Shown: positions 16,901 to 23,515 of the stretch, one piece after another
Numbering within the stretch: the stretch's first letter is position 1
Layout of the letters: each line of letters starts with the position of its first letter
DNA from: JBAWAP01 sp049589355
Lineage (GTDB): Bacteria > Chloroflexota > Anaerolineae > VGOG01
Direction of reading: 5' to 3'
Assembly: GCA_049589355.1 (NCBI GenBank)
Contig: JBAWAP010000133.1
Span: 1-42,633 of the forward strand
DNA: 42,633 nucleotides
The notes under the pieces: generated by a model
Databases searched by the model: none
Told to the model about the DNA's origin: nothing
The model's input: the letters and a program-made list of their open reading frames with translations, nothing else
Made by a program: the position numbers and the translations under genes

Positions 16901-17379
16901 ATGAGGGTGTCGCCTGGATTCAGGAGGGCTTCGTAGACTGACAGGTTGGCAGGCGAGCCTGAGAGGGGCTGGACGTTCACGTAGATTTGGTCGGCGCTAA
17001 CCCTCTCGTTGGCGAAACATTCGGCGACCCGCCTCTGAGCCAGGCACTCGATGAGGTCCACGTAGTCAACCCCCTTGTAGAACCGCCTGTCCGCGTAGCG
17101 CCTATACTGGGCAAGCTCGTGGTCGAACTGGAGCAGCAGTTCTATCTCGTCCCTGGTCATCTGCAGGCGGGGATAGCCCTCGGCGTAGATGTTGTTAAAA
17201 ACGCTCCCTAATGCCTCGCGAACCGGCTTCGGGCAGTAGCTCTCGGAGGGGATCATGATCAACTTCCTGGCCTGCCTCTCCTCCTCGAAGGCGATCAGGT
17301 CGGCCACATCGGGATCCACCTCGGCCAGATCCTTGCCGAAGACGAGGTCCCAATACTCTTGGTTTTGTTTTTTCTTCAT
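13960..17379 (-). CDS. glyA-gcvT: Fusion of serine hydroxymethyltransferase, a partial GcvT-like module and a full aminomethyltransferase (GcvT)
   Basis: About 1139 residues. Residues ~1-480 are SHMT, with PLP lysine near K273 (TTHKTFFGPRGA) and AHTAGLAIAG. Residues ~515-628 resemble the middle of a GcvT N-domain (STNDVSKLHPGEGQRSFLLD, YIVMTNPANTERV) and ~680-700 a C-terminal GcvT scrap (KPYFVGQKSL). A complete GcvT covers ~713-1125 (RTPLYEEHLKL, PFAGWEMPV, GLFDVSHMG, RTGYTGED). Both enzymes handle 5,10-methylene-tetrahydrofolate, so the fusion could pass one-carbon units and glycine between glycine cleavage and serine synthesis. The start at 17379 has AAAGGAG nine bases upstream; the frame is open further upstream. 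Two 7-bp-period arrays (residues ~494-514 and ~629-667) lie at the domain junctions. A near-complete frameshift artefact is unlikely because the long frame stays open. Confidence 0.88.
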   Translation of the reverse strand: MKKKQNQEYWDLVFGKDLAEVDPDVADLIAFEEERQARKLIMIPSESYCPKPVREALGSVFNNIYAEGYPRLQMTRDEIELLLQFDHELAQYRRYADRRFYKGVDYVDLIECLAQRRVAECFANERVSADQIYVNVQPLSGSPANLSVYEALLNPGDTLMGLALPQGGHLTHGSPFNISGRRYNVVSYAASRATEKLDYDEIMELALQHRPRIIVAGYTSYSWAPDWEKFKEIADAVGGLLMADIAHTAGLAIAGAYPNPVGIADITTFTTHKTFFGPRGAVIVTTDEDLAELIDNAVFPGEQGGPHVHKFAAIAVAAKIAQTEEYKRLQYKIVENCVALAEGLQRRGLKLSYGGTNTHLLVVDLNPLKSADGFPLKGEIAARILDLAGIVVNKNTIPGDTDASEASGIRMGTPWLTQRGMGEVEMDKIAELIHRIIVNIKPFTYTGLTGPLWRGKIDLDILEEVKLEVEELARGAEVEMPAQGIGYPHYYFLRQTSNVKRETSNVKRQTSNVKAALIDLSDMGLLEVIGERAMPFLQQVSTNDVSKLHPGEGQRSFLLDAKGQLIDSISILRLEPDKWGRDHYIVMTNPANTERVKAWFRGLGDGYILFDEDDIFRKVEGPVVVRDLLEVGSWKLEVGNGTYPISNIQSLLSNLQPPISNLQSPTGLSLYKAGHYSLFHVSKPYFVGQKSLESVRPAVKKEEWQWEEEEGEPKRTPLYEEHLKLTKKVIPFAGWEMPVWYTGVSEEHKAVRETAGLFDVSHMGTVEVAGEHATSFLDLVTSNYVRWIGDGQTQYAYLLDPDGNVIDDVFIYRRAADRYMLVVNASNAEKDLAWLNAVNSGEYLIDREYPDLEIEGKAIIRDLKDPSSGEDQRVDLAIQGPNSLAILQSLTDDTCTEPSRSKGLRTKLARISRTEFIETELAGIELIVSRTGYTGEDIAYELYLHPDNAVKMWNLLLEKGKDYGLRPVGLAARDSTRTEAGLPLHGHELAGPYDISPIEAGFGSYVKFHKPYFIGRKALLEKEATRTMELIRFRMNEKGVRMAKLGDLVVDRRGKYIGRVTSCALDTEGLQIGLAYVDKKYNREGAQIGIIPVPHDKVPPTKPVEELALGDKMLLQEGATILTRFPSEEEAWKKKPPQE
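14668..14700. repeat. Degenerate CTGAGC..CGAAG core repeat inside gcvT
   Basis: On the coding strand CCTGTACTGAGCCTAGCCGA and the bases after it resemble the palindromic core seen in ade and alr. It is read as CTEPSRSKG, a short insertion between conserved GcvT blocks. Confidence 0.55.
15379..15495. repeat. 7-bp-period repeat hairpin inside the glyA-gcvT fusion (second junction)
   Basis: About ten units of TTGGAGA/TTGGAGG are followed by a short spacer and inverted units TTCCAAC. The array can fold as a hairpin. It is translated as repeats of the type SNLQPPISNLQ preceded by WKLEVG. Confidence 0.92.
15838..15900. repeat. TTTGACG heptamer array at the SHMT/GcvT junction
   Basis: About eight copies of TTTGACG (one TTTCACG) run in tandem. 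On the coding strand they encode repeats of QTSNVKR exactly between the SHMT domain and the first GcvT-like module. Confidence 0.95.
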
Positions 17380-17432
17380 TTGTCCAAACTCCTTTGTTTG
17401 ATTATGCTTAAAAAGCTTTGGCATGCCACCAG

Positions 17433-17452
17433 GCTGCTTCAGGTCAAGCAGC
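17433..17452. promoter_or_regulatory. Small hairpin in the glyA-gcvT leader
   Basis: GCTGCTT and AAGCAGC pair around a 6-base loop, ~54 bases upstream of the start codon. No T-run follows on either strand and no glycine riboswitch core was recognised, so the role is uncertain. Confidence 0.35.
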
Positions 17453-17579
17453 TCTAATGCCTAGCCCACTTTTTATGGCCTAAATTCCGCTGGAAGCAAT
17501 CGGCCTTTTGCGCCGACCTTAAGACCGTGTTTCTCCATTGCTCGCTCCATATGTTCGCATCAAAGAAGACTTTATGACC
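17453..17579 (-). pseudogene. Possible remnant of a PIN-domain toxin
   Basis: Just beyond the stop of the DUF104-type antitoxin the minus strand reads GHKVFFDANIWSEQW with no start codon, and a stop follows after ~40 codons. KVFFDANI fits the first strand and catalytic Asp of PIN nucleases, the usual partners of DUF104 antitoxins, but the rest does not match. It may be a truncated toxin; the match is short. Confidence 0.3.
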
Positions 17580-17602
17580 TGGGCGGATTTGGCTTAAGGT
17601 TC

Positions 17603-17806
17603 TCACTCGCCCCACTCCAATAGCCCCTCCCTTTCGGCTATCTCTCTTAATGTCTGGGGGGCGATCTTAAACATCGCTTTTGTCTCTTGGACAACGCTTC
17701 CCTTTGTGATTATCTTAAGCACTACCTGCTGGCGTTCCTCTAAGGGAAGTTCCTCCAACGGTCTTAACACTCCCTTTTCATAAATGGCTGTGATTACTTC
17801 AGACAT
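17603..17806 (-). CDS. DUF104 / AF0941-like antitoxin
   Basis: 67 residues. The pattern MSEVITAIYEKGVLRPLEEL is the hallmark of the DUF104 antitoxin family: a short beta-hairpin, then a LPLEE segment and a C-terminal toxin-binding tail. These proteins normally neutralise a PIN-domain ribonuclease encoded just downstream. Here only a possible toxin remnant (17453-17579) follows, so this may be an orphan antitoxin. Its start overlaps the end of the upstream nucleotidyltransferase-like gene by 13 bases, and GGTGATAAA precedes the ATG. Confidence 0.75.
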   Translation of the reverse strand: MSEVITAIYEKGVLRPLEELPLEERQQVVLKIITKGSVVQETKAMFKIAPQTLREIAEREGLLEWGE

Positions 17807-18966
17807 TTTATCACCTCCGAATTATACTTTTGTTCCACGTGCCTCGGCAAATCCTCACCCCTGGCCCAGGCTGCCTCCACTAGGGCGTACAGTCCGCCGG
17901 AGACCAGGGAGTGGCCGCCCAGGACGATGGGAATGGGGGCTGCGATGTCCGCCTCGGTGAAACTGCGCACCCAGGGGTCGTTAATCTTCACCGCTTGGCG
18001 CAGGTCGGAGTAGAAACGATCAGCAGCAGGCGGCCAGATTCCCAGGTGGGCAAAGAGGACACGGCTGTCTAGAAAGGCGGCCTGGCTCATTTTCGCCAGG
18101 GTAGCGAAGAATCTCTCCAGCCCAATCTCCTCTAGATAAAACCCCAGTAGTGACAATGCCTCGCCCCGTGCCTGGCGGCCACTGGCTCGCATGCCCCGCT
18201 CCTCGGCGAACAGGCGCACCCGGCAGGCGGTCTCCCCCTCTAAGTAGGCCCAGGTCGAGGCTGACACCCGACCCGCCACCAGAACCTCGGCGTCTCGGTC
18301 GGTGAGGTACTCCAGCGCTCGCTCAATGTGGGAGGTGTCTAGCTCCAGGCTGTCCAGATAGCGCCGGGTGTGAGGCCCCACGCCAGGGTGGGGCTTCAAA
18401 GTCATCAGGTCAGTGGGAGTGTCTACGTCCAACTGGGTGGCGGCGTTGCGAGGCAACTCCTTGCAGGGCAGGCCGGCCTGCTCCACCAAAAGCCAAGCGA
18501 GGTCGTTGTCAACAGCCGGGGGTTCTATGGATTCGATGGCTTGAGCAGGGGCGAAGGCAGCGAAATCGGTCGAGTAGAAGTTGTTGGCGATAACGAGCTC
18601 GTCGGTGGAGAGGAGCGTCTCAGCGATGTGGCCCATGTCCTCGCTGGAGAGCAGGGCGCCGCTTCCACCCCCTATGTAGAAGACCTTTTCCATGCCCTGC
18701 TCGGTGATCAGTTCTTGCAATCGCTGTCCGAAGTGAAATTCCTCTCCGGGTGTCCCCAGTTCGATCTGCACCAGCTTCCCTCGCAGGCTTTCAGCCAGGG
18801 AAGCGGAATCGGTGGCGATCACAATTCGGCCAATGGCTTCAACGGTGAGGGCTCTCTCCACGGTGTCGAGGGTTATGGCCTGACGAGCCAGGGCCACCAT
18901 CCTCTCCACCTCGCTATTCCCGCCGGAGCCTATCATTATCACCAGGAAAACCTGTGAACCGGGCAT
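17794..18966 (-). CDS. NTP-transferase-like protein (MobA/CofC fold), function unknown
   Basis: About 390 residues from the ATG at 18966, which has AGGTGAG six bases upstream. The frame is open further upstream, but that part contains a 7-bp-like repeat. The N-terminal half looks like a GT-A-fold nucleotidyltransferase: alternating strands (RIVIATDS, VFYIGGGSGALLS) and the motif QLDVDTPTDL seen in MobA, CofC and IspD relatives. The usual N-terminal GGxGxR loop is degenerate (MIGSGGNSE), so activity is uncertain. The C-terminal half (~220-390) is not recognised. It may activate an unknown metabolite or be a non-enzymatic relative. It lies between the hydantoinase/alr fusion and an antitoxin on the same strand. 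Confidence 0.6.
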   Translation of the reverse strand: MPGSQVFLVIMIGSGGNSEVERMVALARQAITLDTVERALTVEAIGRIVIATDSASLAESLRGKLVQIELGTPGEEFHFGQRLQELITEQGMEKVFYIGGGSGALLSSEDMGHIAETLLSTDELVIANNFYSTDFAAFAPAQAIESIEPPAVDNDLAWLLVEQAGLPCKELPRNAATQLDVDTPTDLMTLKPHPGVGPHTRRYLDSLELDTSHIERALEYLTDRDAEVLVAGRVSASTWAYLEGETACRVRLFAEERGMRASGRQARGEALSLLGFYLEEIGLERFFATLAKMSQAAFLDSRVLFAHLGIWPPAADRFYSDLRQAVKINDPWVRSFTEADIAAPIPIVLGGHSLVSGGLYALVEAAWARGEDLPRHVEQKYNSEVIKCLK

Positions 18967-19093
18967 ATCGAGCTCACCTAATCTTGGGGGATATTGGGTA
19001 TTAGAGATTATAGACCGCGCCCCGCTTTTTGTCAAAGGTGAACTACCGAGTCAATTCGATGACGAGGAGTTGTACTCCGTGCCCTCCGTTCGG

Positions 19094-19143
19094 GAGTTCA
19101 ACTCCCTCACATCACGCTGAGTTCAACTCCCTCACATCACGCT
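19094..19143. repeat. 25-bp perfect tandem duplication at the 3' end of the hydantoinase/alr gene
   Basis: The unit GAGTTCAACTCCCTCACATC plus ACGCT occurs twice head to tail (19094-19118 and 19119-19143). The stop codon of the gene lies in the second copy. The first copy overlaps a palindrome GGGAGTTCAACTCCC (19092-19106). Confidence 0.9.
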
Positions 19144-21926
19144 GTTGCGGTGTACTGAGTCTCGACGAGAGGGTGCACAGCCACGATCTGCCCGCCCTTG
19201 AGGTAGACCCTGGTCACTCGCGGCAAGATGCTGGTGGTCACCTCGTAGTTGATGGTCTCGGCCCAGGTAGCCACTTCCTCAGCGCTGATCTCATCGTCGC
19301 CTTGCCGTCCCAAGAGCACCACCTCGTCATCCTGCTGCACGTTGGGGATGTTGCTGACCTTCACCACAAATTGATCCATGCAAACCCGTCCTACGATGGG
19401 GGCGCGCTGACCGCGGATGAGCACTTGCCCTCTGTTGGAGAGACGGCGACGGTAGCCGTCGCCGTAGCCGACGGGCACCAGAGCCACGAGGGTAGGTTCA
19501 CTCGTGGTATAGGTGCAGCCGTAGCTGATAGAGGAACCAGGGGGGAGGGTGCGCACTCGGGCCACCCGACTCTTGAGGGCCATGGCAGGACGTAAGGAAA
19601 TGGCTGGCTCCACTTCAATTGAGGGGCGCATGCCGTAGAGAGCGATGCCACAGCGCACCATGTCCAGGTGGGTCTCTGGCAGGTCCAGAGTGGCTGCACT
19701 ACTGGCCACATGTTTGATGGGGACAGTGAAACCCGCTTCCTCTAGCCTCTTTACCACTTCCAGGTAGATCTCGAATTGCTGAAGAGTGTACGCCTTGTCC
19801 GCCGCATCGGCCACGGCGAAGTGAGTGTAGATGCCTTCAAGGATGAGGCCGGGCAATTTGGATATGGCCTGAACGAAGTCCACAACTTCCTCGGGCAGGA
19901 GCCCGAAGCGACCCAATCCTGTATCTACCTTGACGTGGATAGGGAGCGCCCCCCCTCTTTCCCCCCCAACCCTTCGACCTTGCTCAGGGCAGGCTTTGGG
20001 GGGGATGAAGGGGGGGTGAGAAGCCACAGTGGAAAGGGCCTGGGCTTGTTCTGAGGTGTTAACCGTGGGGGTTAAGTCCCAGCGGACGATGGTCTCCGCC
20101 TCGGCCGGTAGGGTGTAGCCCATGATCAAAACAGGAGTTGCGATCCCCGCCTGGCGCAATTGGACGCCTTCCAAAGTGCGATGCACCGCCAGGCTACTAG
20201 CCCCATTATCCAAGGCTGCTTCGGCTATTGGTACAGCACCATGGCCATAGCCGTTGGCCTTGACCACGGCCATCAGCTCTGTCTTCTCCCCAATGAGCCG
20301 CTTGAGTTCTCGGACGTTATGGGCAATGGCGTCCAGGTCTATCTCGGCCCAGGTCAAGGGAGCGGGGGAGCTTTCTGAGACACGGAGAGGGGGAGAGGGG
20401 GAGACAAGGAGAGGGGATGACAAGGTGATCTCTCCCGCTCCTCCTTCTCCCTGTCTCCTTGTCTCCTTGTCTCCTTGTCTCCTTTGTTTCTTGCTCCTTT
20501 GCTCCATTGAAAAGGGCTGTCTCTCCAGGAACTGTCCCGCTCCCACCTGACCCACGAACTCGTCGTCTTTGACGATGACCTTGCCGCGAGCGAGGGTCAT
20601 CACCGGGTAGCCTCTGACCGTAATGTGTTCGTAGGGGCTGTAGTCCACGTTCGTATGCAGGTTCTCTGTGGTCAAGGTGCGCTCCTGGTGGGGATCGAAG
20701 ATCACGAGGTCGGCATCGGAGCCGACGGCGATGGTGCCTTTGCGGGGCCAGAGGCCAAAGAGCCTGGCGGGAGCAGTGGACACCAGTTCCACGAATTTAT
20801 TGATTGATAGGCGGCCCTCGTTTACCCCGAAGTGGTAGATGAGGGGCACACGGGTCTCTATGCCAGGCGCGCCGTTGGGGATTTGGGTAAAGTCGTTCCG
20901 ACCTCGCTGTTTGTGAGTAGCGAAATACCAGGGGCAGTGGTCGGTGGATATGACTTGTAGTGTGCCGGTGGCCAGGCCGTGCCAAAGGGGTTCCCAGTTG
21001 GACTTGTCCCTGAGGGGTGGGGAGAGCACGAACTTGGCAGCCTCGAACCCCGGCCGTTCGTACTCGTCCTCGGAGAGGATCAGGTGCTGGGTGCACACCT
21101 CGCCGTAGACGGGCTGTCCCTGGGCCTGGTGTCTTCGCACAACCTCCAAGGATTCCCGACAGGTGAGATGGGCCAGGTAAACGGGGCACTCCGTGAGCTG
21201 GGCCAGAGCGAGGACTCGGTTGGCTGCCTCAGCCTCGGCCAGGGGAGGCCGGCTGCGAGGGTGATAGCGGGGTTCTGTCTTACCCTCAGCCAGCAGCTTC
21301 TTCTTGAGATACTCGATAATCCAATGGTTTTCGGTGTGTACTATGGGGAGGACACCGCAAGTGGCGGCCACAGCCATGAGGTTCAGCATCTGGTCGTCAT
21401 TAACAATCAGGGCCGGGTAGGTGGTGTACAGCTTGAGGCTGGTGTAGCCAGCGGAAGCCAGTTGTTTTATTTCGGCCAGCGTTTCGGGGCGGGCATTGGT
21501 AGCTGTCAGGTGCAAGCCGTAGTCAATGGCTACGCATCCATCGGCCTGCGCACGCCGGTCAGCCACCGCATCGTGCAGGCTCTGGCCCGGTTTGGGGTCA
21601 ATGAAGTCTATGAGCGTGGTCGTGCCCCCGCAGGCAGCGGCGATAGTGCCCGTGGTGAAATCATCGCTGGAGGTGATCTCGCCGATGGTCATCTGCAGGT
21701 GAACGTGGACGTCAACGCCGCCCGGCAGGACGTACTTATCGGTCGCGTCAATCACCTCACCCCCCCTTCCTCCCCCCCAACCCTTCGACAAGCTCAGGGC
21801 ACCGCTTTGGGGGGGAAAGAGGGAGGGCTGCCCGATGAGAGCAATGACGCCCTTCTCAATGCCGATGTCGGCCTGATAGGTCTCAGTAGCGGTGACGATG
21901 GTGCCGTTTTGGATAACCAGGTCCAT
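19137..21926 (-). CDS. Fusion of a dihydropyrimidinase/D-hydantoinase-type amidohydrolase and alanine racemase
   Basis: 929 residues. Residues 1-473 are a hydantoinase/dihydropyrimidinase: metal ligands HVH at 74-76, the candidate carboxylated lysine K165 (SLKLYTTY), H197, H253 and D329 (STDHCP). These enzymes open cyclic diamides. Residues ~523-929 are alanine racemase: PLP lysine K556 (AVVKANGYGHG), catalytic tyrosine near 802 (SISYGCTYT) and GRVCMDQ. This makes D-alanine for peptidoglycan. The linker (~474-522) is low-complexity and encoded by an ~8-bp-period array. Two palindromic repeats are also in frame, at residues ~40-57 (ALSLSKG) and ~636-661 (CPEQGRR). There is no clear ribosome-binding site, because a repeat hairpin occupies the 5' flank. 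The substrate of the hydantoinase half is unknown. The livFGMHK transporter lies just upstream on the same strand. Confidence 0.88.
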   Translation of the reverse strand: MDLVIQNGTIVTATETYQADIGIEKGVIALIGQPSLFPPQSGALSLSKGWGGGRGGEVIDATDKYVLPGGVDVHVHLQMTIGEITSSDDFTTGTIAAACGGTTTLIDFIDPKPGQSLHDAVADRRAQADGCVAIDYGLHLTATNARPETLAEIKQLASAGYTSLKLYTTYPALIVNDDQMLNLMAVAATCGVLPIVHTENHWIIEYLKKKLLAEGKTEPRYHPRSRPPLAEAEAANRVLALAQLTECPVYLAHLTCRESLEVVRRHQAQGQPVYGEVCTQHLILSEDEYERPGFEAAKFVLSPPLRDKSNWEPLWHGLATGTLQVISTDHCPWYFATHKQRGRNDFTQIPNGAPGIETRVPLIYHFGVNEGRLSINKFVELVSTAPARLFGLWPRKGTIAVGSDADLVIFDPHQERTLTTENLHTNVDYSPYEHITVRGYPVMTLARGKVIVKDDEFVGQVGAGQFLERQPFSMEQRSKKQRRQGDKETRRQGEGGAGEITLSSPLLVSPSPPLRVSESSPAPLTWAEIDLDAIAHNVRELKRLIGEKTELMAVVKANGYGHGAVPIAEAALDNGASSLAVHRTLEGVQLRQAGIATPVLIMGYTLPAEAETIVRWDLTPTVNTSEQAQALSTVASHPPFIPPKACPEQGRRVGGERGGALPIHVKVDTGLGRFGLLPEEVVDFVQAISKLPGLILEGIYTHFAVADAADKAYTLQQFEIYLEVVKRLEEAGFTVPIKHVASSAATLDLPETHLDMVRCGIALYGMRPSIEVEPAISLRPAMALKSRVARVRTLPPGSSISYGCTYTTSEPTLVALVPVGYGDGYRRRLSNRGQVLIRGQRAPIVGRVCMDQFVVKVSNIPNVQQDDEVVLLGRQGDDEISAEEVATWAETINYEVTTSILPRVTRVYLKGGQIVAVHPLVETQYTATA
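19944..20021. repeat. Palindromic C-run/G-run repeat in frame in the alanine racemase domain
   Basis: The sequence has a C-run, AACCCTTCGACCTTGCTCAG, GGCAGGC and a G-run. It is the reverse complement of the ade insertion with near identity. It is read as CPEQGRRVGGERGG between conserved alanine racemase blocks. Confidence 0.9.
20361..20507. repeat. ~8-bp-period inverted array encoding the hydantoinase/alr linker
   Basis: One arm has GGGGGAGA-like units and the other has GTCTCCTT repeated about four times, so the region can form a long imperfect hairpin. It encodes the low-complexity linker of the fusion. Confidence 0.88.
21756..21809. repeat. Palindromic C-run/G-run repeat in frame in the hydantoinase domain
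   Basis: The core AACCCTTCGACAAGCTCAGG lies between a C-run and a G-run. It is read as PPQSGALSLSKGWGGGRGG near the N-terminus, in a loop ahead of the metal-binding HVH. Confidence 0.9.
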
Positions 21927-21928
21927 TG

Positions 21929-22022
21929 TTCAGTGATCAGTTACCAGTGATCAGTCATCAGTGTTTGGTAATCAGTTGTCTGATAACTGATAGCTGATCA
22001 CTGATGACTGGCTACTGGCTAC
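21929..22022. repeat. CAGTGAT-type 7-bp repeat with inverted arms
   Basis: Units CAGTGAT, CAGTTAC and CAGTCAT repeat every seven bases, then inverted units (ACTGATC, ACTGGCT) run back. It fills the gap between livF and the hydantoinase/alr start. Confidence 0.88.
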
Positions 22023-22025
22023 TGT

Positions 22026-22748
22026 TCATCCTCCCAGGTAAGCTTTCTTTACCTCTGGATTTTCAGCCAGTCCCTCGGAGCTCCCCTCCAGCACCAAGTT
22101 TCCGGTTTCCAACACATACCCTCTCTGGGCAAGGCGCAAGGCCATGCTCGCATTCTGCTCCACTAGCAAGATGGTGGTGCCCGCTCGGTTGATCTCTTGA
22201 AGGACACGGAAAATCTCTTGCACCAGGATGGGAGCAAGGCCCATTGAGGGCTCATCCAGGAGCATCAGCCGGCCACGGGTCATCAGGGCGCGGCCCACTG
22301 CCAGCATCTGCTGTTCACCCCCGGAGAGGGTCCCCGCAATCTGGTTCTTGCGCTCCTCCAATCGGGGGAAGAGGCCAAAGACGCGCCGGTAATCTTTCTG
22401 AATCTCGTCCTTGTCCCGGCGGGCGTAGGTGGCCAGTTTGAGGTTCTCCATCACCGTCAGGGTGCCGAAGATGCCCCGGCCCTCCGGCGCATGGGAGATG
22501 CCCAACTCGACGATACGGTGGGGGGGATAGGCTCGCAGGTCTTTGCCGTCGAAGATAACGCTGCCGCTCTCAATAGGGATCAGTCCAGAGAGGGCCCGCA
22601 GGGTGGTGGACTTGCCAGCACCGTTGGCCCCGATGAGGGTCACGATCTCCCCTTCGTGCACCTCGAAGGAGATGCCACGCAAGGCCCGGATATTGCCGTA
22701 CGATACGACCAGGTCCTGGACGGAGAGAAGAGGTGCGTTCGTAGTCAT
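22026..22748 (-). CDS. livF: Branched-chain amino acid type ABC transporter, ATP-binding protein LivF
   Basis: 240 residues. Walker A (GANGAGKST), signature LSGGEQQ and Walker B (LMLLDEPSMG) are intact, and HAPEGRGIFGTLTV is typical of LivF. It powers uptake together with LivG. The start is set at the ATG at 22748, which overlaps the livG stop (ATGA); the frame is open upstream, but that part is an out-of-frame read of livG. The transporter family also takes up amides and urea, so the substrate is not fixed by this sequence. Confidence 0.93.
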   Translation of the reverse strand: MTTNAPLLSVQDLVVSYGNIRALRGISFEVHEGEIVTLIGANGAGKSTTLRALSGLIPIESGSVIFDGKDLRAYPPHRIVELGISHAPEGRGIFGTLTVMENLKLATYARRDKDEIQKDYRRVFGLFPRLEERKNQIAGTLSGGEQQMLAVGRALMTRGRLMLLDEPSMGLAPILVQEIFRVLQEINRAGTTILLVEQNASMALRLAQRGYVLETGNLVLEGSSEGLAENPEVKKAYLGG

Positions 22749-23515
22749 CCCGCCACCACCTTTCCCAAATAGGCTTCCAACACCCGGGGATGGTTTTGGA
22801 TCTCCTTGGGCTTGCCCTCGGCAATGGTCTCGCCGAAATCCAGCACCTGGATGCGCTCGCAAATGCCCATGACTACTCTCATCTGGTGCTCGATCAGGAT
22901 GATCGTCAGGTTGAACTCGCGGCGAATCCACTGGATGAGCTCCATCAGTCGCTGGATTTCCCCTGGGTTCATCCCCGCCGCTGGCTCGTCCAACAGCAGG
23001 AGCGTGGGCCTGGTTGCCAGCGCCCGGGCGATTTCCAGACGCCGCTGCTCACCGTACGGCAGGTTCTTCGCCTCAGCCTGGACATAAGAGCCCAGATTGA
23101 AAATGCCCAGCAGGCGCAGCGACTCCTCACGGATCTTCCGCTCCTGCTCGTGGTACCCTTTGGTGTGGAAGAGGGAAGACCACGGGCTGTACCGAACCTG
23201 TGCATAGCAGGCAATGCGCACGTTGTCCAGCACGCTCAGGTCTTTGAACAGGTGGATGGTCTGGAAGGTACGGGCGATGCCCTTGTTGATGATCTCATGG
23301 GGTTGCAGGCCCACCAAATTGTGGCTATTGAGGAAGATTTGCCCCTCAGTGGGTCGGTAGACGCCCGTGATGAGATTGAAGACCGTGGTTTTGCCCGCCC
23401 CATTCGGGCCGATGATGCCCACCAGCTCGCCGGGTTCCAGATCGAGGTTGAAATTGGATACGGCCCTCAAGCCGCCAAAATAATGGCTGAGGCCGTTAAC
23501 TCGTAGCAGTGGCAT
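22745..23515 (-). CDS. livG: Branched-chain amino acid type ABC transporter, ATP-binding protein LivG
   Basis: 256 residues. Walker A is GPNGAGKTT, the signature region reads LPYGEQRRLEIARAL as is usual for LivG, and Walker B is LLLLDEPAAGMNP. The family landmark ARTFQTIHLFKDLSVLDNV is present. It overlaps livM by 20 bases and livF by 4, so the cassette is translationally coupled. Confidence 0.94.
   Translation of the reverse strand: MPLLRVNGLSHYFGGLRAVSNFNLDLEPGELVGIIGPNGAGKTTVFNLITGVYRPTEGQIFLNSHNLVGLQPHEIINKGIARTFQTIHLFKDLSVLDNVRIACYAQVRYSPWSSLFHTKGYHEQERKIREESLRLLGIFNLGSYVQAEAKNLPYGEQRRLEIARALATRPTLLLLDEPAAGMNPGEIQRLMELIQWIRREFNLTIILIEHQMRVVMGICERIQVLDFGETIAEGKPKEIQNHPRVLEAYLGKVVAG

Noticed and set aside
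16078..16941. Open frame of 287 codons opposite the SHMT domain
   Set aside because: The SHMT reading is certain, and this frame is a by-product of GC-rich codon use.
17380..17602. Glycine riboswitch ahead of the glycine-cleavage operon
   Set aside because: Only a 7-bp hairpin is seen; the conserved glycine aptamer core could not be found.
20979..21950. Open frame of 323 codons on the plus strand opposite the hydantoinase domain
   Set aside because: It mirrors the conserved hydantoinase coding sequence, and its composition (GVV, GHS, DGA runs) is that of an antisense shadow.
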